DNA of 64,000 bases from an uncultured Lachnospiraceae bacterium (GCA_934351255.1 CAKRJH010000008.1:1-64000); one strand, 5' to 3'. Numbered from the stretch's first letter, positions 17,536 to 26,988 are shown. The notes: a model not told the origin generated them from the letters alone. Made by a program: numbers and translations.

Positions 17536-18708
17536 TTATGCGGGAAGAACCTCATCCAGAATGCGGATCATCGTGTCAATGTGTTCTTTTTCAATCACAA
17601 GAGGTGGTACAAATCGGATTACATTACCGCTGGCACTGATCACGATCAGTCCCTTTTTCAGGCAGTCTGCCACGACATTACCCACGGGAATGGTCAGTTC
17701 CATCCCCTGCATAAAGCCGATTCCACGGACTTCTTTGATGCAGGAATGTTTCTCCATCAGCCCCTTTAACTGCTCCTCCAGATATGGAGTCAGTTCGCGG
17801 ACATGCTCCAGGATCCCGCGCGCCTTGTAGATCTCAAATACTTTACAGACTGCTGCGGTAGCCAGTGGATTGCCACCATAGGTGGTTCCGTGATCTCCGG
17901 GAACCATGGCATCGCACACCTTTTTGCCGGCCACAAACGCGCCGACCGGTACACCGCACCCGAGTGCCTTGGCACAGGTCAGGATGTCCGGCTTGATATC
18001 GTAATGCATATAGGTAAACATCTGTCCGGTACGTCCCATACCACACTGAATCTCATCGAGGATCAGGATAATGTCGTGCTCATCGCACAGTTCGCGCAGT
18101 CCCCGGATAAACTCCCGGGAAGCCGGATGGATGCCACCTTCTCCCTGTAAGGTCTCCACAATGATCGCGCAGGTGTCCTCGTCCACCAGATCATTTACGC
18201 TCTTAAGATCATTGTACTGAGCAAATGATACTCCGCCGATCAATGGCTCAAACGGAGTCCGGTAATGTTCGGTACCGGTCACGGAAAGAGCACCCATGGT
18301 ACGACCGTGGAACGAATGTTCCATCGCAATGATATGTCCTTTGCTCTGTGGATTTTTATTGTATGCGTATTTGCGTGCGAGCTTTAATGCCCCCTCAATC
18401 GCCTCGGCACCGCTATTTGTGAAGAAAACCTTCTCCAGTCCGGTTGCCTCTGTGATGTATTCTGCCGCTTTGACAGAAGGCTCATTGAAATACAGGTTTG
18501 AGATATGGATCAACTTGTCAATCTGATCCTTCAGAGCCTGTTTATATTCCTCATCTCCATAGCCCAGAGATGACACTGCAATTCCGGCACCCATGTCCAG
18601 ATATTTGTTGTCCTCATCATCATAAACATACACACCCTCTCCACGGGTAATGGTCAGGGCACGGTTGTAGGTATGGATAAGATGTCTGTCCGCTTTCTGA
18701 ATATTCAT
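17536..18708 (-). CDS. argD: Acetylornithine aminotransferase
   Basis: ArgD is a class III PLP aminotransferase that converts N-acetylglutamate semialdehyde to N-acetylornithine with glutamate; many also serve the lysine pathway. The 390-residue length fits. The motifs FFTNSGAEAIEGALKLAR, ILDEIQCGMGRTG and the PLP lysine in LTCAKALGCGVPVGA are all visible. The gene is the third of argC-argB-argD, 38 bases after argB, and is closed by a terminator. Its position with argC and argB supports the arginine assignment over related ornithine or GABA aminotransferases. Confidence 0.94.
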   Translation of the reverse strand: MNIQKADRHLIHTYNRALTITRGEGVYVYDDEDNKYLDMGAGIAVSSLGYGDEEYKQALKDQIDKLIHISNLYFNEPSVKAAEYITEATGLEKVFFTNSGAEAIEGALKLARKYAYNKNPQSKGHIIAMEHSFHGRTMGALSVTGTEHYRTPFEPLIGGVSFAQYNDLKSVNDLVDEDTCAIIVETLQGEGGIHPASREFIRGLRELCDEHDIILILDEIQCGMGRTGQMFTYMHYDIKPDILTCAKALGCGVPVGAFVAGKKVCDAMVPGDHGTTYGGNPLATAAVCKVFEIYKARGILEHVRELTPYLEEQLKGLMEKHSCIKEVRGIGFMQGMELTIPVGNVVADCLKKGLIVISASGNVIRFVPPLVIEKEHIDTMIRILDEVLPA

Positions 18709-18746
18709 AATAGTATCACATTCCTTTCTCTTGTCACAATCTGCTC

Positions 18747-19661
18747 TTAATTTTCATGGGAATATTTGTGATCGTTGGAATCAATGATCGCAGTACCGAT
18801 ACCGCGTTTGGTAAAGAACTCCAGCAACAGACAATGGTCTCTGCGTCCGTCCAGGATATGGACACGGTTTACTCCGGCGTTCACTGCGGAAATACAGTTT
18901 TCTACCTTTGGAAGCATACCGCCGGAGATCGCGCCGGAATCGATCAGTCTGTTTGCTCCGGCAATATCCATGATAGAGATCAGGGATCCCGGATCGTTCG
19001 GATCCAGATATACACCTTCCACATCTGTCAGGAATGCCAGTTTCTCTGCACTCATTGCACCGGCAATGGCGCAGGCTGCATCGTCCGCATTAATATTGTA
19101 GGTATGTCCCTCATCACCAAATCCGATCGGCGCAATGACCGGGATAAAATCGTTGGCAAGCAGTGTGTCTAACAGCAGTGTATCGACATGATCGATATCT
19201 CCTACATACCCGATGTCGCTGCCGTTGGGCATCTTCTTCTGTACGTGGAGCATGCCGCCGTCCTTACCGGATACACCGACGGCTTTGACACCGACCTTCT
19301 CCAGCATATTGACCAGTTTTTTGTTGACGCGGTTCAGTACCATCTCGGCAATCTCCATCGTCTCCTCATCAGTCTTGCGGAAACCCTCAATGAATTCGGT
19401 CTCCTTGCCGACCTTGGAGATCCACTTGCTGATCTCCTTGCCGCCGCCATGTACGATGATCGGCATCATACCAACCAGTTTTAACAGGGCGACATCCTGG
19501 ATCACGCTCTGCTCCAGAGCCGAATCCAGCATAGCACTGCCGCCGTATTTTACTACGACAATTTTATTGGCAAAGTCACGGATATAAGGAAGAGCCTCGA
19601 TCAAAGTCTCTGCCTTGTCCGTTATCACGCTCATGTATTTCTCTTTTTCTTCTGTTGTCAT
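18747..19661 (-). CDS. argB: Acetylglutamate kinase
   Basis: ArgB phosphorylates N-acetylglutamate, the second step of arginine synthesis and usually the feedback-controlled step when the enzyme is hexameric. The 304-residue product shows the amino acid kinase fold: KIVVVKYGGSAM (about 33-44), IIVHGGGKEIS (about 69-79) and NINADDAACAIAG (about 194-206). The N-terminal helix present before the core is the element linked to arginine inhibition in related enzymes. The start ATG is preceded by AAAGGA at 12 bases. It lies 99 bases after argC, where argJ is commonly found in other species. Confidence 0.94.
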   Translation of the reverse strand: MTTEEKEKYMSVITDKAETLIEALPYIRDFANKIVVVKYGGSAMLDSALEQSVIQDVALLKLVGMMPIIVHGGGKEISKWISKVGKETEFIEGFRKTDEETMEIAEMVLNRVNKKLVNMLEKVGVKAVGVSGKDGGMLHVQKKMPNGSDIGYVGDIDHVDTLLLDTLLANDFIPVIAPIGFGDEGHTYNINADDAACAIAGAMSAEKLAFLTDVEGVYLDPNDPGSLISIMDIAGANRLIDSGAISGGMLPKVENCISAVNAGVNRVHILDGRRDHCLLLEFFTKRGIGTAIIDSNDHKYSHEN

Positions 19662-19760
19662 TCGAATCTATCGTCCTTTCCTGCCCTGCAGTTTCAGATT
19701 GCAGGAACAAATCTCCGGTGCGGTATTGCTTCCGGTCGTTTGGTGTATCCGGGTTTCTTC

Positions 19761-20810
19761 CTATGGGAACATTGGTACAAGCTGCAGCCCGGTGTTCTCC
19801 GGCAGTCCAAACAGCAGGTTCATATTCTGTACTGCCTGTCCGGCAGCACCTTTTACCAGATTGTCGATCGCACCCATCATGATCACACGGTTTGTGCGGT
19901 GATCCACACAGAAATTCACGTCCACAAAATTGCTGCCCTCGACCCAGCGTGTTTCCGGATTCACTCCCGGCTCCAGTACGCGGACAAAATACTCGGGATC
20001 ATAGTATCTGTGATAGATCTCACGGATCTGTTCGTCAGTCACTTCCTTTTTCAGAGATGCGTACGCGGTCACCAGAATGCCTCGGTTCATCGGGACAAGA
20101 TGTGGGGTAAAGTTGATGATCACATTCTCGCCGGATGCATAGCTGAGCTGGTCCTCAATCTCCGGAGTATGTCTGTGGGTAGCCACACCATATGCTTTAA
20201 TACTTTCATTGACCTCACAGTACAGGTTAGGAACCTTGGCTCCACGTCCTGCTCCGGAAGTTCCGGATTTGGCGTCAATGATCACGGTATTCATATCGAT
20301 GATCCCCTCTTTGGCGAGTGGATAGATCGACAGTGTCGAACAGGTTGGGAAGCAACCGGGATTGGCGATCAGCCGAGCTTTTTTGATGTCATCTCTGTTG
20401 ATCTCACACAGACCATATACCGCCTCGTCGACGAAGGAAGGACTCTGATGCTTGATGCCATACCACGTTTCATATTTTTCTATATCTTTAATACGAAAAT
20501 CGGCGCTCAGATCGATGATCTTCACTTTTGATAAGATCTCTTCGCTGACCAGGGAGCCGCAAAGCCCCTGAGGGGTAGCCGTAAAGATGACATCCACCTG
20601 GGAGGCAAGTTCATCCATATCCTCTCCCTTGCAGATGTTTTCCACTAACTGAAACATATTTCCAAATACTGCACTATATTTCTGATCAATATAGGAACGG
20701 GAACCGTACCACACGATCTGAGCCTGTGGATGCTGTAATAAGATCCTCACAATCTCCTGACCGGCATATCCCGTAGAACCGATAATACCAACTTTAATCA
20801 ATTTTTTCAC
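19761..20810 (-). CDS. argC: N-acetyl-gamma-glutamyl-phosphate reductase
   Basis: ArgC reduces acetylglutamyl phosphate with NADPH. The 349-residue enzyme has the N-terminal Rossmann loop KVGIIGSTGYAGQEI (6-20) and the catalytic cysteine at 153 in NPGCFPTCSTLSIYPL. It is the first gene of the arginine cluster. A strong promoter lies 24 bases upstream of the start and the AT-rich region beyond it holds sites like ArgR boxes. The gene is intact and of normal length. Confidence 0.95.
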   Translation of the reverse strand: MKKLIKVGIIGSTGYAGQEIVRILLQHPQAQIVWYGSRSYIDQKYSAVFGNMFQLVENICKGEDMDELASQVDVIFTATPQGLCGSLVSEEILSKVKIIDLSADFRIKDIEKYETWYGIKHQSPSFVDEAVYGLCEINRDDIKKARLIANPGCFPTCSTLSIYPLAKEGIIDMNTVIIDAKSGTSGAGRGAKVPNLYCEVNESIKAYGVATHRHTPEIEDQLSYASGENVIINFTPHLVPMNRGILVTAYASLKKEVTDEQIREIYHRYYDPEYFVRVLEPGVNPETRWVEGSNFVDVNFCVDHRTNRVIMMGAIDNLVKGAAGQAVQNMNLLFGLPENTGLQLVPMFP

Positions 20811-20833
20811 CTCATATCTTTGAAATCCTGTCC

Positions 20834-20862
20834 ATTATACCCCTCTGTTATCTATTATGCAA
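20834..20862 (-). promoter_or_regulatory. Promoter of argC
   Basis: TTGCAT (20857-20862), 17 bases, then a perfect TATAAT (20834-20839) on the minus strand. The predicted message begins within about 20 bases of the argC start codon, giving a very short leader. Confidence 0.75.
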
Positions 20863-20878
20863 GAGGATTTCCGGATTA

Positions 20879-20999
20879 TTTGCATATTTATAACATTTTA
20901 ACTCTGGCATAATACAATACTGCTCTGTCATTTCTGGATTTATTTCATTATGATATTTGTTGATTTTGAATTTATGCAAATATCCTGTATAAATATACA
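20879..20999. promoter_or_regulatory. Candidate ArgR operator region
   Basis: Upstream of the argC promoter are three AT-rich sites resembling arginine-repressor boxes: TTTGCATATTTATAACA (20879-20895), TGAATTTATGCAAA (20967-20980) and the palindrome TGTATAAATATACA (20986-20999). The first fits the Bacillus-type half-site ending in ATGCAA best. Their position upstream of the -35 box fits looping or activation as much as simple repression. The rest of the 333-base gap between argC and maf contains only the maf terminator and a doubtful 41-codon frame. Confidence 0.4.
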
Positions 21000-21065
21000 T
21001 TCACATACACTCATGACGGAACCACCTTCATATATGGTGTAATTTTCAAGCATCATCTGGTTCAT

Positions 21066-21094
21066 AAAAAAATCTCCCGGCTCACCGGGAGATT
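21066..21094 (-). terminator. Terminator downstream of maf
   Basis: AATCTCCCGG (21071-21080) and CCGGGAGATT (21085-21094) form a perfect 10-bp stem with a four-base loop. On the minus strand it runs into a T tract (21066-21072). It closes the long same-strand gene run that starts at nnr. Confidence 0.9.
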
Positions 21095-21143
21095 CTGTCA
21101 TTCACAGTTCATTCTGTTTTCTGAGGTATAATATAATATGTTC

Positions 21144-21749
21144 TTATTCTTGTGTCGGACATGTCGGGTATAGATTCACTCCCATGTTCTCCAGTCGTGC
21201 AAGGACGGTTGCAATCGGAAGTCCGACCACATTGTAATAATCTCCTGCCACATCGCGCACAAAGGATGCTCCGATTCCCTGGATCGCATAGGCTCCTGCC
21301 TTATCCATCGGTTCACCGGTTGCTACATAACCGGCAATCTGTGCATCAGACATCGGCATCATGTCCACGATCGTTTTTACGTGGAAGGTGTCGATCAATC
21401 CGTCTCCGTCTTTGATCGAGATCAGTGTCACTCCGGTATATACCTCATGACGCTCTCCCTGCAGGGCAGACAGCATCACTGCCGCATCATCCTCAGATGA
21501 CGGTTTGCCATATACATGTCCGTCCTTGACCACTACGGTATCCGCAGCAATCACGACAAACTCATCACCGGTTACATAACCGGCCACATCTTCTGCCTTG
21601 GCAGAGGATAATGCTTCCACCATGTCTCCAACATTGTTGGAGTTCATGTTCTCCTCAATCTGGCTGACCATGATCTCACAGTCAATACCAACCTGATTTA
21701 AAATTTCTTTTCTGCGCGGCGACGCAGAGGCTAATACCACTTTTGTCAT
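21144..21749 (-). CDS. maf: Maf-family nucleotide pyrophosphatase
   Basis: Maf enzymes hydrolyse nucleoside triphosphates, often dTTP, UTP or modified bases, to monophosphates. The 201-residue product has the signature N-terminus LASASPRRKEILNQ (6-19), the VIAADTVVV catalytic Asp motif (about 67-75) and KAGAYAIQGIGASFV (about 150-164). The start ATG overlaps the stop of the phosphatase gene upstream by four bases, so the two are translated together. Maf is often linked to cell division arrest or nucleotide-pool cleaning; which one applies here cannot be told. Confidence 0.93.
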   Translation of the reverse strand: MTKVVLASASPRRKEILNQVGIDCEIMVSQIEENMNSNNVGDMVEALSSAKAEDVAGYVTGDEFVVIAADTVVVKDGHVYGKPSSEDDAAVMLSALQGERHEVYTGVTLISIKDGDGLIDTFHVKTIVDMMPMSDAQIAGYVATGEPMDKAGAYAIQGIGASFVRDVAGDYYNVVGLPIATVLARLENMGVNLYPTCPTQE

Positions 21750-22489
21750 ACCAATCTCCCTCCATTTGGTAATACAAAATGACTTCTCAGCAGAGAAGGA
21801 TCCTGTTCAAATTCCAAGTGTGCATAATCATTGAAACGATCCAGGAAAAATCCATGTTTCTCGGGATCGTAATGTAACTGGGTAATACTGCAGTTCTCCA
21901 GAGAGGTTCCAAACATCAAGCGCTTTGCAAAGTCTCCTCCGATCAATGCAGTCAACAGAATGCGGATCACACCGCCGTGTGTGACGATGGCAATGCTTTC
22001 TTTGTCCTCGCTGATCCATTGGCGCACAAGAGGCATGACACGGTTCAGAACACTTGGCCCATCCTCTCCCTCCGGATACCAGATCTCCTCGATTGGAACG
22101 AAAAAATCACCGACATACTGATTGACCTCATCCAGGGCATTTCCCGTCTGGATGCGTCCCTCAGCAAATAGATCAAGCTGTTCCTGATAATATTCCTGAT
22201 AGAATGCTTTGACTTCCGCATCCGGTTTTCCGGTCAATGTTCCAAAATCCACTTCCGCCAGATCCGGGGATACCGTCATATGTTCCAACAGTTCCTTCCT
22301 GTCTGCAAACGCAATCTGTGCAGTCTGTCTGGCACGGATCAAATCGCTTGTGTAAACAGCATCGATCGGATAAGATCGCATTCTCATTCCAAGTAGTTCT
22401 GCCTGTCTTCGGCCAACCGCATCGAGCGGTACATCTACATTGCAATCGGTGCTGTCTTGTCTTCCATGACGTATGAAATATAGTATCAT
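21746..22489 (-). CDS. Histidine phosphatase family protein
   Basis: The 247-residue protein belongs to the phosphoglycerate-mutase-like histidine phosphatases. The catalytic RHG motif is in LYFIRHGRQDS (3-13), and the second catalytic histidine is in IVTHGGVIRILL (about 168-179). The region of about 85-160 is larger than in minimal family members. Such enzymes act on varied phosphate esters (sugar phosphates, cobalamin intermediates, nucleotides); no neighbour fixes the substrate. It overlaps maf by an ATGA. Confidence 0.88.
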   Translation of the reverse strand: MILYFIRHGRQDSTDCNVDVPLDAVGRRQAELLGMRMRSYPIDAVYTSDLIRARQTAQIAFADRKELLEHMTVSPDLAEVDFGTLTGKPDAEVKAFYQEYYQEQLDLFAEGRIQTGNALDEVNQYVGDFFVPIEEIWYPEGEDGPSVLNRVMPLVRQWISEDKESIAIVTHGGVIRILLTALIGGDFAKRLMFGTSLENCSITQLHYDPEKHGFFLDRFNDYAHLEFEQDPSLLRSHFVLPNGGRLV

Positions 22490-22567
22490 CAGGTTTTTAT
22501 TCTTCCTCCATCATAAGATTACTTCATTATATAACATATTATATTTATTTGGCAACGCTTTTTTGGA

Positions 22568-23443
22568 TCATACCAGTTCTATGATCGCATTGAATTCATT
22601 GCCCTCCTCCGGTGCCTCTCCGATCTGTGCCGTCTTACCGTCCTCAAATGCTTCCATCAGCAGAGCAGGCGCATCCGGCGTCACACGAAGGATCGCCAGA
22701 TAGCGGATCTGATCTTCCTGTGGATTATATACTGCAAACACCATCGGACAGGTGCCCGGAAATGACATCTTCTCCGGCATCGACACCTTACAGATTGTCA
22801 GATCATCGCGGATGTTCAGCGTCATGCAGTCAAAATCGTCCTCTTCATATGGACAATGTTCCGGCTGATGATATTCCTTCAGATAAAATGAAAGAAGAGT
22901 CTCGCCGGCGTTTTCATTGAGTCGGTCGATCATTCCTTTCTTTTCCCGGAAAAATGCCTGTGGCAATTCATGAGACTCGATCTTCTGGCGGATCATCTGA
23001 TGGATCTGCTCCGGAGTAAGAGGTTTTTTCTCGTTTTTATTTTTGGTCATGGAAATATTGGTGGAAAATGGATTGATGATCATTCCACGCAGCTGTTCCT
23101 CTTTGTCCATCATATTTTTGATATCATCAAACTGAAGATTGAGATTGACAGGAAAGAGAAAATCTTTCGGACGTTTCTCCAGTTCTTCCTCCGAGGTAAA
23201 TACCGTCAGATAATTTTCACCGTCCCTGGTGCGAAGCACTGCCGGCTGAAGATTGACTCCTGCCGGAATCGGCTGTTCTCCTGTGGCGCTGACGATCTTC
23301 TTTAACAGTTCCGGTGCGATATCCTTGGGAAGTTGTGCCGGAACGATCATCTTGTGTCCCATCAGGGTATTCAGAATCTCATTGGCAGAAGCACCCTCTC
23401 CTCCTGCCTTGATCTCTTCAAGTTTCTTTGTCAGTTCTGTCAT
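22568..23443 (-). CDS. SseB-family protein
   Basis: The 291-residue soluble protein resembles the enhanced serine sensitivity protein SseB. The N-terminal part (about 20-145) has the family pattern of IVPAQLP, then YLTVFTSEEELEKRP and a GMIINPFS motif; the C-terminal part (about 165-290) fits the SseB C-terminal domain. The biochemical function is unknown. The gene starts 27 bases after a large LtaS-like gene and is likely co-transcribed with it. No catalytic motif is visible. Confidence 0.75.
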   Translation of the reverse strand: MTELTKKLEEIKAGGEGASANEILNTLMGHKMIVPAQLPKDIAPELLKKIVSATGEQPIPAGVNLQPAVLRTRDGENYLTVFTSEEELEKRPKDFLFPVNLNLQFDDIKNMMDKEEQLRGMIINPFSTNISMTKNKNEKKPLTPEQIHQMIRQKIESHELPQAFFREKKGMIDRLNENAGETLLSFYLKEYHQPEHCPYEEDDFDCMTLNIRDDLTICKVSMPEKMSFPGTCPMVFAVYNPQEDQIRYLAILRVTPDAPALLMEAFEDGKTAQIGEAPEEGNEFNAIIELV

Positions 23444-23470
23444 TGGTCTGTCTTTTCCTCCTAACCATGC

Positions 23471-26059
23471 TTACGGGGTCATCTCAAAGAGTTTCCCCAT
23501 CTTTTCTTTGTCCGTATCACTATAGTAACCATATTGCAGATACGAATAATCCCGCAAAAGTGTTTTGACCTCCTCGGACTCTTTGTCAGAATTATAATTG
23601 TGCCACGTCCCCTCCAGATCCATGTAACCGTTGACGTTCATGGCCGGAATCACCTGTGACATCTGCTCGATATATTGATTGTATAACGGCAGTTCTATGC
23701 CCGCCTGTTTCAATATCATATTTTCCAGATAGTTGTTACCGATCACTGCATTGTCAGATTCCTGGATGTCATAATTGGCCCAGATCACAAACGGTACACC
23801 GTAGCGCTTCTGGATATCCTCAAGGTTCCACTGTGATGACGATTTGCCCAGCAGATCCGTGTAGAAATCATCCTCCACAGACGGGAAATGGTCTCCGAAC
23901 ATACAAATCAGAGTCGGCTCCTTCTGTTTACTGAAATAATCTGTCAGATACTTGAAGGCCTGATCTGAGACATGAATGGATGACAGATACTCTTTGGCCT
24001 CTGAATAATAGGTATCTTTTACGTATATCGGATCATCCCAGTCTGTATTGGTCAGATATCCTCCGTGGTTCTGAATGGTCATATCAAAGACAAACAGAGG
24101 ATCGTCACCCTTTTTCTCGTAGAGTTCAATGACCTTTTTGTAACTTTCCTTGTCGCTGATATAGCGGACATATTCCGGATTCTTAAAGTCATCGATCGTC
24201 AGGAAATCGTCAAACTTCATACTCTGATAAGCTGCAATGCGGTTCCAGTTTGCACCGCTGCTTGGATGCACAGCTTTCGTGCTGTAGCCAAGCTCTTTGA
24301 GGTAGGACGGCAGCGAAAATGTGCTGTCATGCATAAACTGCTGGTAGACGTTGCAGCCACTCGGAAAATACGCCATGGAATTGCCGGTCATGGCCTCAAA
24401 TTCTGAGTTGCTGGTTCCTGCTCCAAATACAGAGACATAATCGACACCGCGGATCGTATTCTTTTTCATAGAATGCAGATACGGCAACGGATCCTTATTA
24501 TAATTGACAGTTCCAGCCAGTGAGAAGTCTGCCAGACTCTCATTCATGATCAGAATGATGTTTGGCTTCTTTCCGTTTAACGATGTGTTTGAGGTAAACT
24601 GGCTGTTTCCCTGAATGCTGCTTCCTGTTGCCACGGTGGATGCAACCACCTTACCCTTTTTGGTGGTATCCAAAATCCTGGACACATCATCCGCAGAGAA
24701 TCCATTTGGAGCGGAAACTCTGAGATAGTGAAGATTCAGGAAAAAGTTCAGATAGAATCCATTGGCACGGCAGGATGACACTTTATTCCAGACATTGTCT
24801 TTGATGCCGCAGTTCTCAAGTACCGGGGTATTGTAAAGCACACCGATCAGTGCACATGCCGGAATCAGACTGGCTGTGGACTTAAACAGACGTTTCTTCC
24901 AGGTGTTTTTCGGATTTCTGCGGTACGTTCTGCACAGGACGACACACCATATAATAAACATTGGGAAAATGACAAACTCAGCCGGTGCAAAGGACAGTGA
25001 GTAAGTGGATGCCACCTCCATACCTGTCTTCAGGCTCAGCAGATCAACCGGCAGAAACGGAGTGCCGCGCACTGTCATCAGGAAGATATTGGCCACTCCG
25101 GCCGGGAACAGGATCAGATCCATCACCAGCATAGCCAGTGAGATATTTCCGAATACCGCATATAATACTGCCTGTATCAGTCCCAGCAGCAGCCAGGAAA
25201 AGATCCATACCATAGGAACTATGATGGCTGCGCTTCCGCTCATGTTTTCTATCATCCAGAACAGGATCAGTGGATTCAGAACGATCATACAGATCTTCCA
25301 GTTTCGTTTCCATGCCTTGGATACCATGATCCACTTGATGAAATCACGCAGCCCTCGGATAGTACGTTTTTTTCCGTGTTTCTTATCTTTGATCTCCCGT
25401 TTTTCATAGATCTTGATATATGTGGTCAGACGTTCAAAACAGATCACAAACAGCACCAGAAGTTCAAATACAAATAAGATCAGCGGATAGACCTGGAAAT
25501 AAGAATAATTATAGGAGATATCCAGTGATTTGGCATGAGTCTGCATGTTCAGCGTTGCCATATAGGTGTTTGGATCGGTGCGGTTCGTCGTATTTAACGT
25601 CGGAATAAGTTCGTATTCATTTTTGTCGGAGCTGCAGGAAATCCTGATGCAGCAGTTTGTATCCCTGTCTACATTGACTTTCTGATCCATCGTCACTGTA
25701 TAAGCGGAATTGGCCTTGATCTTGTCCACAGGTACCTTGGTCTCAAAGACAATGGTATTGTTGCCGTCAAGCATCTGAATATCCAGGGTATCTCCTACAT
25801 TGTCACGTTTAAAAGAACCAAAATTAATGGTAAATGCAGACAACTTGACCTTACGGTCAAAACTGAATTTCTGACGGACCACTTCGGTCTCGTCCAAAAT
25901 ACCGATCACAGCACTGTTGCTGTTTCCGGCTTCGGTAATAACCTGCTGGTTGGAGACAAGATTTCCGGTAAACATATACTGTGCGACCAGCATCAGTACT
26001 ACCAGAACTCCAAAACAGATACTTCTCTTTTTTGTAAACATAAAATATTTACGAAACAT
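23471..26059 (-). CDS. LtaS-type sulfatase-fold polyol-phosphate transferase with extra N-terminal domain
   Basis: The 862-residue membrane enzyme belongs to the alkaline-phosphatase/sulfatase superfamily that includes lipoteichoic acid synthase. A first membrane helix (about 13-32) is followed by an extracytoplasmic beta-rich domain (about 35-190) not present in standard LtaS. Then come further helices (about 190-430) and a catalytic domain (about 495-800). The nucleophile is likely Thr549 in FGAGTSNSEFEAMTG; metal ligands are in IMNESLADF and MFGDHFPS (about 721-728). It could add glycerol-phosphate or a related group to a lipid or wall glycan; the product is unknown. It lies between a YhfC-like protease gene and sseB. 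Confidence 0.88.
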   Translation of the reverse strand: MFRKYFMFTKKRSICFGVLVVLMLVAQYMFTGNLVSNQQVITEAGNSNSAVIGILDETEVVRQKFSFDRKVKLSAFTINFGSFKRDNVGDTLDIQMLDGNNTIVFETKVPVDKIKANSAYTVTMDQKVNVDRDTNCCIRISCSSDKNEYELIPTLNTTNRTDPNTYMATLNMQTHAKSLDISYNYSYFQVYPLILFVFELLVLFVICFERLTTYIKIYEKREIKDKKHGKKRTIRGLRDFIKWIMVSKAWKRNWKICMIVLNPLILFWMIENMSGSAAIIVPMVWIFSWLLLGLIQAVLYAVFGNISLAMLVMDLILFPAGVANIFLMTVRGTPFLPVDLLSLKTGMEVASTYSLSFAPAEFVIFPMFIIWCVVLCRTYRRNPKNTWKKRLFKSTASLIPACALIGVLYNTPVLENCGIKDNVWNKVSSCRANGFYLNFFLNLHYLRVSAPNGFSADDVSRILDTTKKGKVVASTVATGSSIQGNSQFTSNTSLNGKKPNIILIMNESLADFSLAGTVNYNKDPLPYLHSMKKNTIRGVDYVSVFGAGTSNSEFEAMTGNSMAYFPSGCNVYQQFMHDSTFSLPSYLKELGYSTKAVHPSSGANWNRIAAYQSMKFDDFLTIDDFKNPEYVRYISDKESYKKVIELYEKKGDDPLFVFDMTIQNHGGYLTNTDWDDPIYVKDTYYSEAKEYLSSIHVSDQAFKYLTDYFSKQKEPTLICMFGDHFPSVEDDFYTDLLGKSSSQWNLEDIQKRYGVPFVIWANYDIQESDNAVIGNNYLENMILKQAGIELPLYNQYIEQMSQVIPAMNVNGYMDLEGTWHNYNSDKESEEVKTLLRDYSYLQYGYYSDTDKEKMGKLFEMTP

Positions 26060-26076
26060 AAAAAACCTCTAATTCC

Positions 26077-26988
26077 CTACTTTTTCTCGTCTAATTCTTT
26101 CAAATTTCTGCTGGCGATCGAATGGATGGAACTCTTTGGTGATGCCACCTTCTCTGTCTGTCCGGCAGTCGTCTCCACGTTTCTCTCGTCGTTCTGATGG
26201 TATTTATAGCATTTCAGGCTGTACAAAAAGATCACCAGTGCCAGCACAAAGTAAATAAGCTGTGTCAGTACATTGCTGCCCAGAACATTCTTGGCGTGCA
26301 ATGCAATCGGCATGATCGCAATACTGTGTCCCGCGATGGACAGCCACACAAGTTTTTTGTTCTTAAGGCGGATCCCGTAAAAGATCATAATGGTAAATGC
26401 AATACCGATTCCATAAGAGGACAATGCCTGCCAGCCCCCCATCCAGGTGCTGAACGGTCGAACCTTGCAGACCACATCATACATGCCGGTCAGCGAGGAA
26501 TCTCCCAGCTTCGAAGCGGCAATATCAATCGATCCGTACTGATCGATCAGATTGTTGGCAATGGAACTGTACACATAATTCAGGATATTGGAGACAAACA
26601 GTGTTGCCACACATTCTGCTCCGGCAAAACCCATACCAAATGTGACCGCATCCTTCGCTTTGGTGACGCCGGTCAGATAGAACCGGAATGCCGCTATGCG
26701 GACCAGTTCACAGAGAATACCGAGCACCAGCATCTGATATACCAGATATAGAACAATCATGGATGTCCTATGGGAAGATTCCATACGTGGAAACATTCCG
26801 CTTGCCATCATATTGACAAAGACAAGCACTCCCTTGTAAGCCGCATAAAATAACACGCCCAGGAAAAATGGTTTCAGGGATACCCGGAAGCGCATCTTCC
26901 AGATTACGATCGCCAGTACCGGAACTACAACCGCAAGTACGGAAGTTTGCAGCATGGCATTCATCATGGAACTTGAAATCGGATTCAT
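26077..26988 (-). CDS. YhfC-like predicted intramembrane protease
   Basis: The 303-residue protein has about eight membrane segments. Segment near residues 115-135 carries GMGFAGAECVATLF, close to the GxGHGGxE motif of the YhfC family, with Glu as the proposed catalytic residue, and SIAGHSIAIMPIAL near 230 supplies the matching histidine. The first motif has Phe where the family often has His, so activity is uncertain. YhfC is related to glutamic-type CAAX-like intramembrane proteases. The C-terminal tail (about 265-303) is hydrophilic and lies in the cytoplasm. The gene is 17 bases upstream of the LtaS-like gene, so the two are co-transcribed. Confidence 0.6.
   Translation of the reverse strand: MNPISSSMMNAMLQTSVLAVVVPVLAIVIWKMRFRVSLKPFFLGVLFYAAYKGVLVFVNMMASGMFPRMESSHRTSMIVLYLVYQMLVLGILCELVRIAAFRFYLTGVTKAKDAVTFGMGFAGAECVATLFVSNILNYVYSSIANNLIDQYGSIDIAASKLGDSSLTGMYDVVCKVRPFSTWMGGWQALSSYGIGIAFTIMIFYGIRLKNKKLVWLSIAGHSIAIMPIALHAKNVLGSNVLTQLIYFVLALVIFLYSLKCYKYHQNDERNVETTAGQTEKVASPKSSIHSIASRNLKELDEKK

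Noticed and set aside
20940..21065. 41-codon minus-strand frame between maf and argC, with a GGGAG-like site
   Set aside because: The site is part of the maf terminator stem and the start is at the end of its T tract. The frame runs through the candidate ArgR boxes and has AT-rich composition typical of non-coding DNA.
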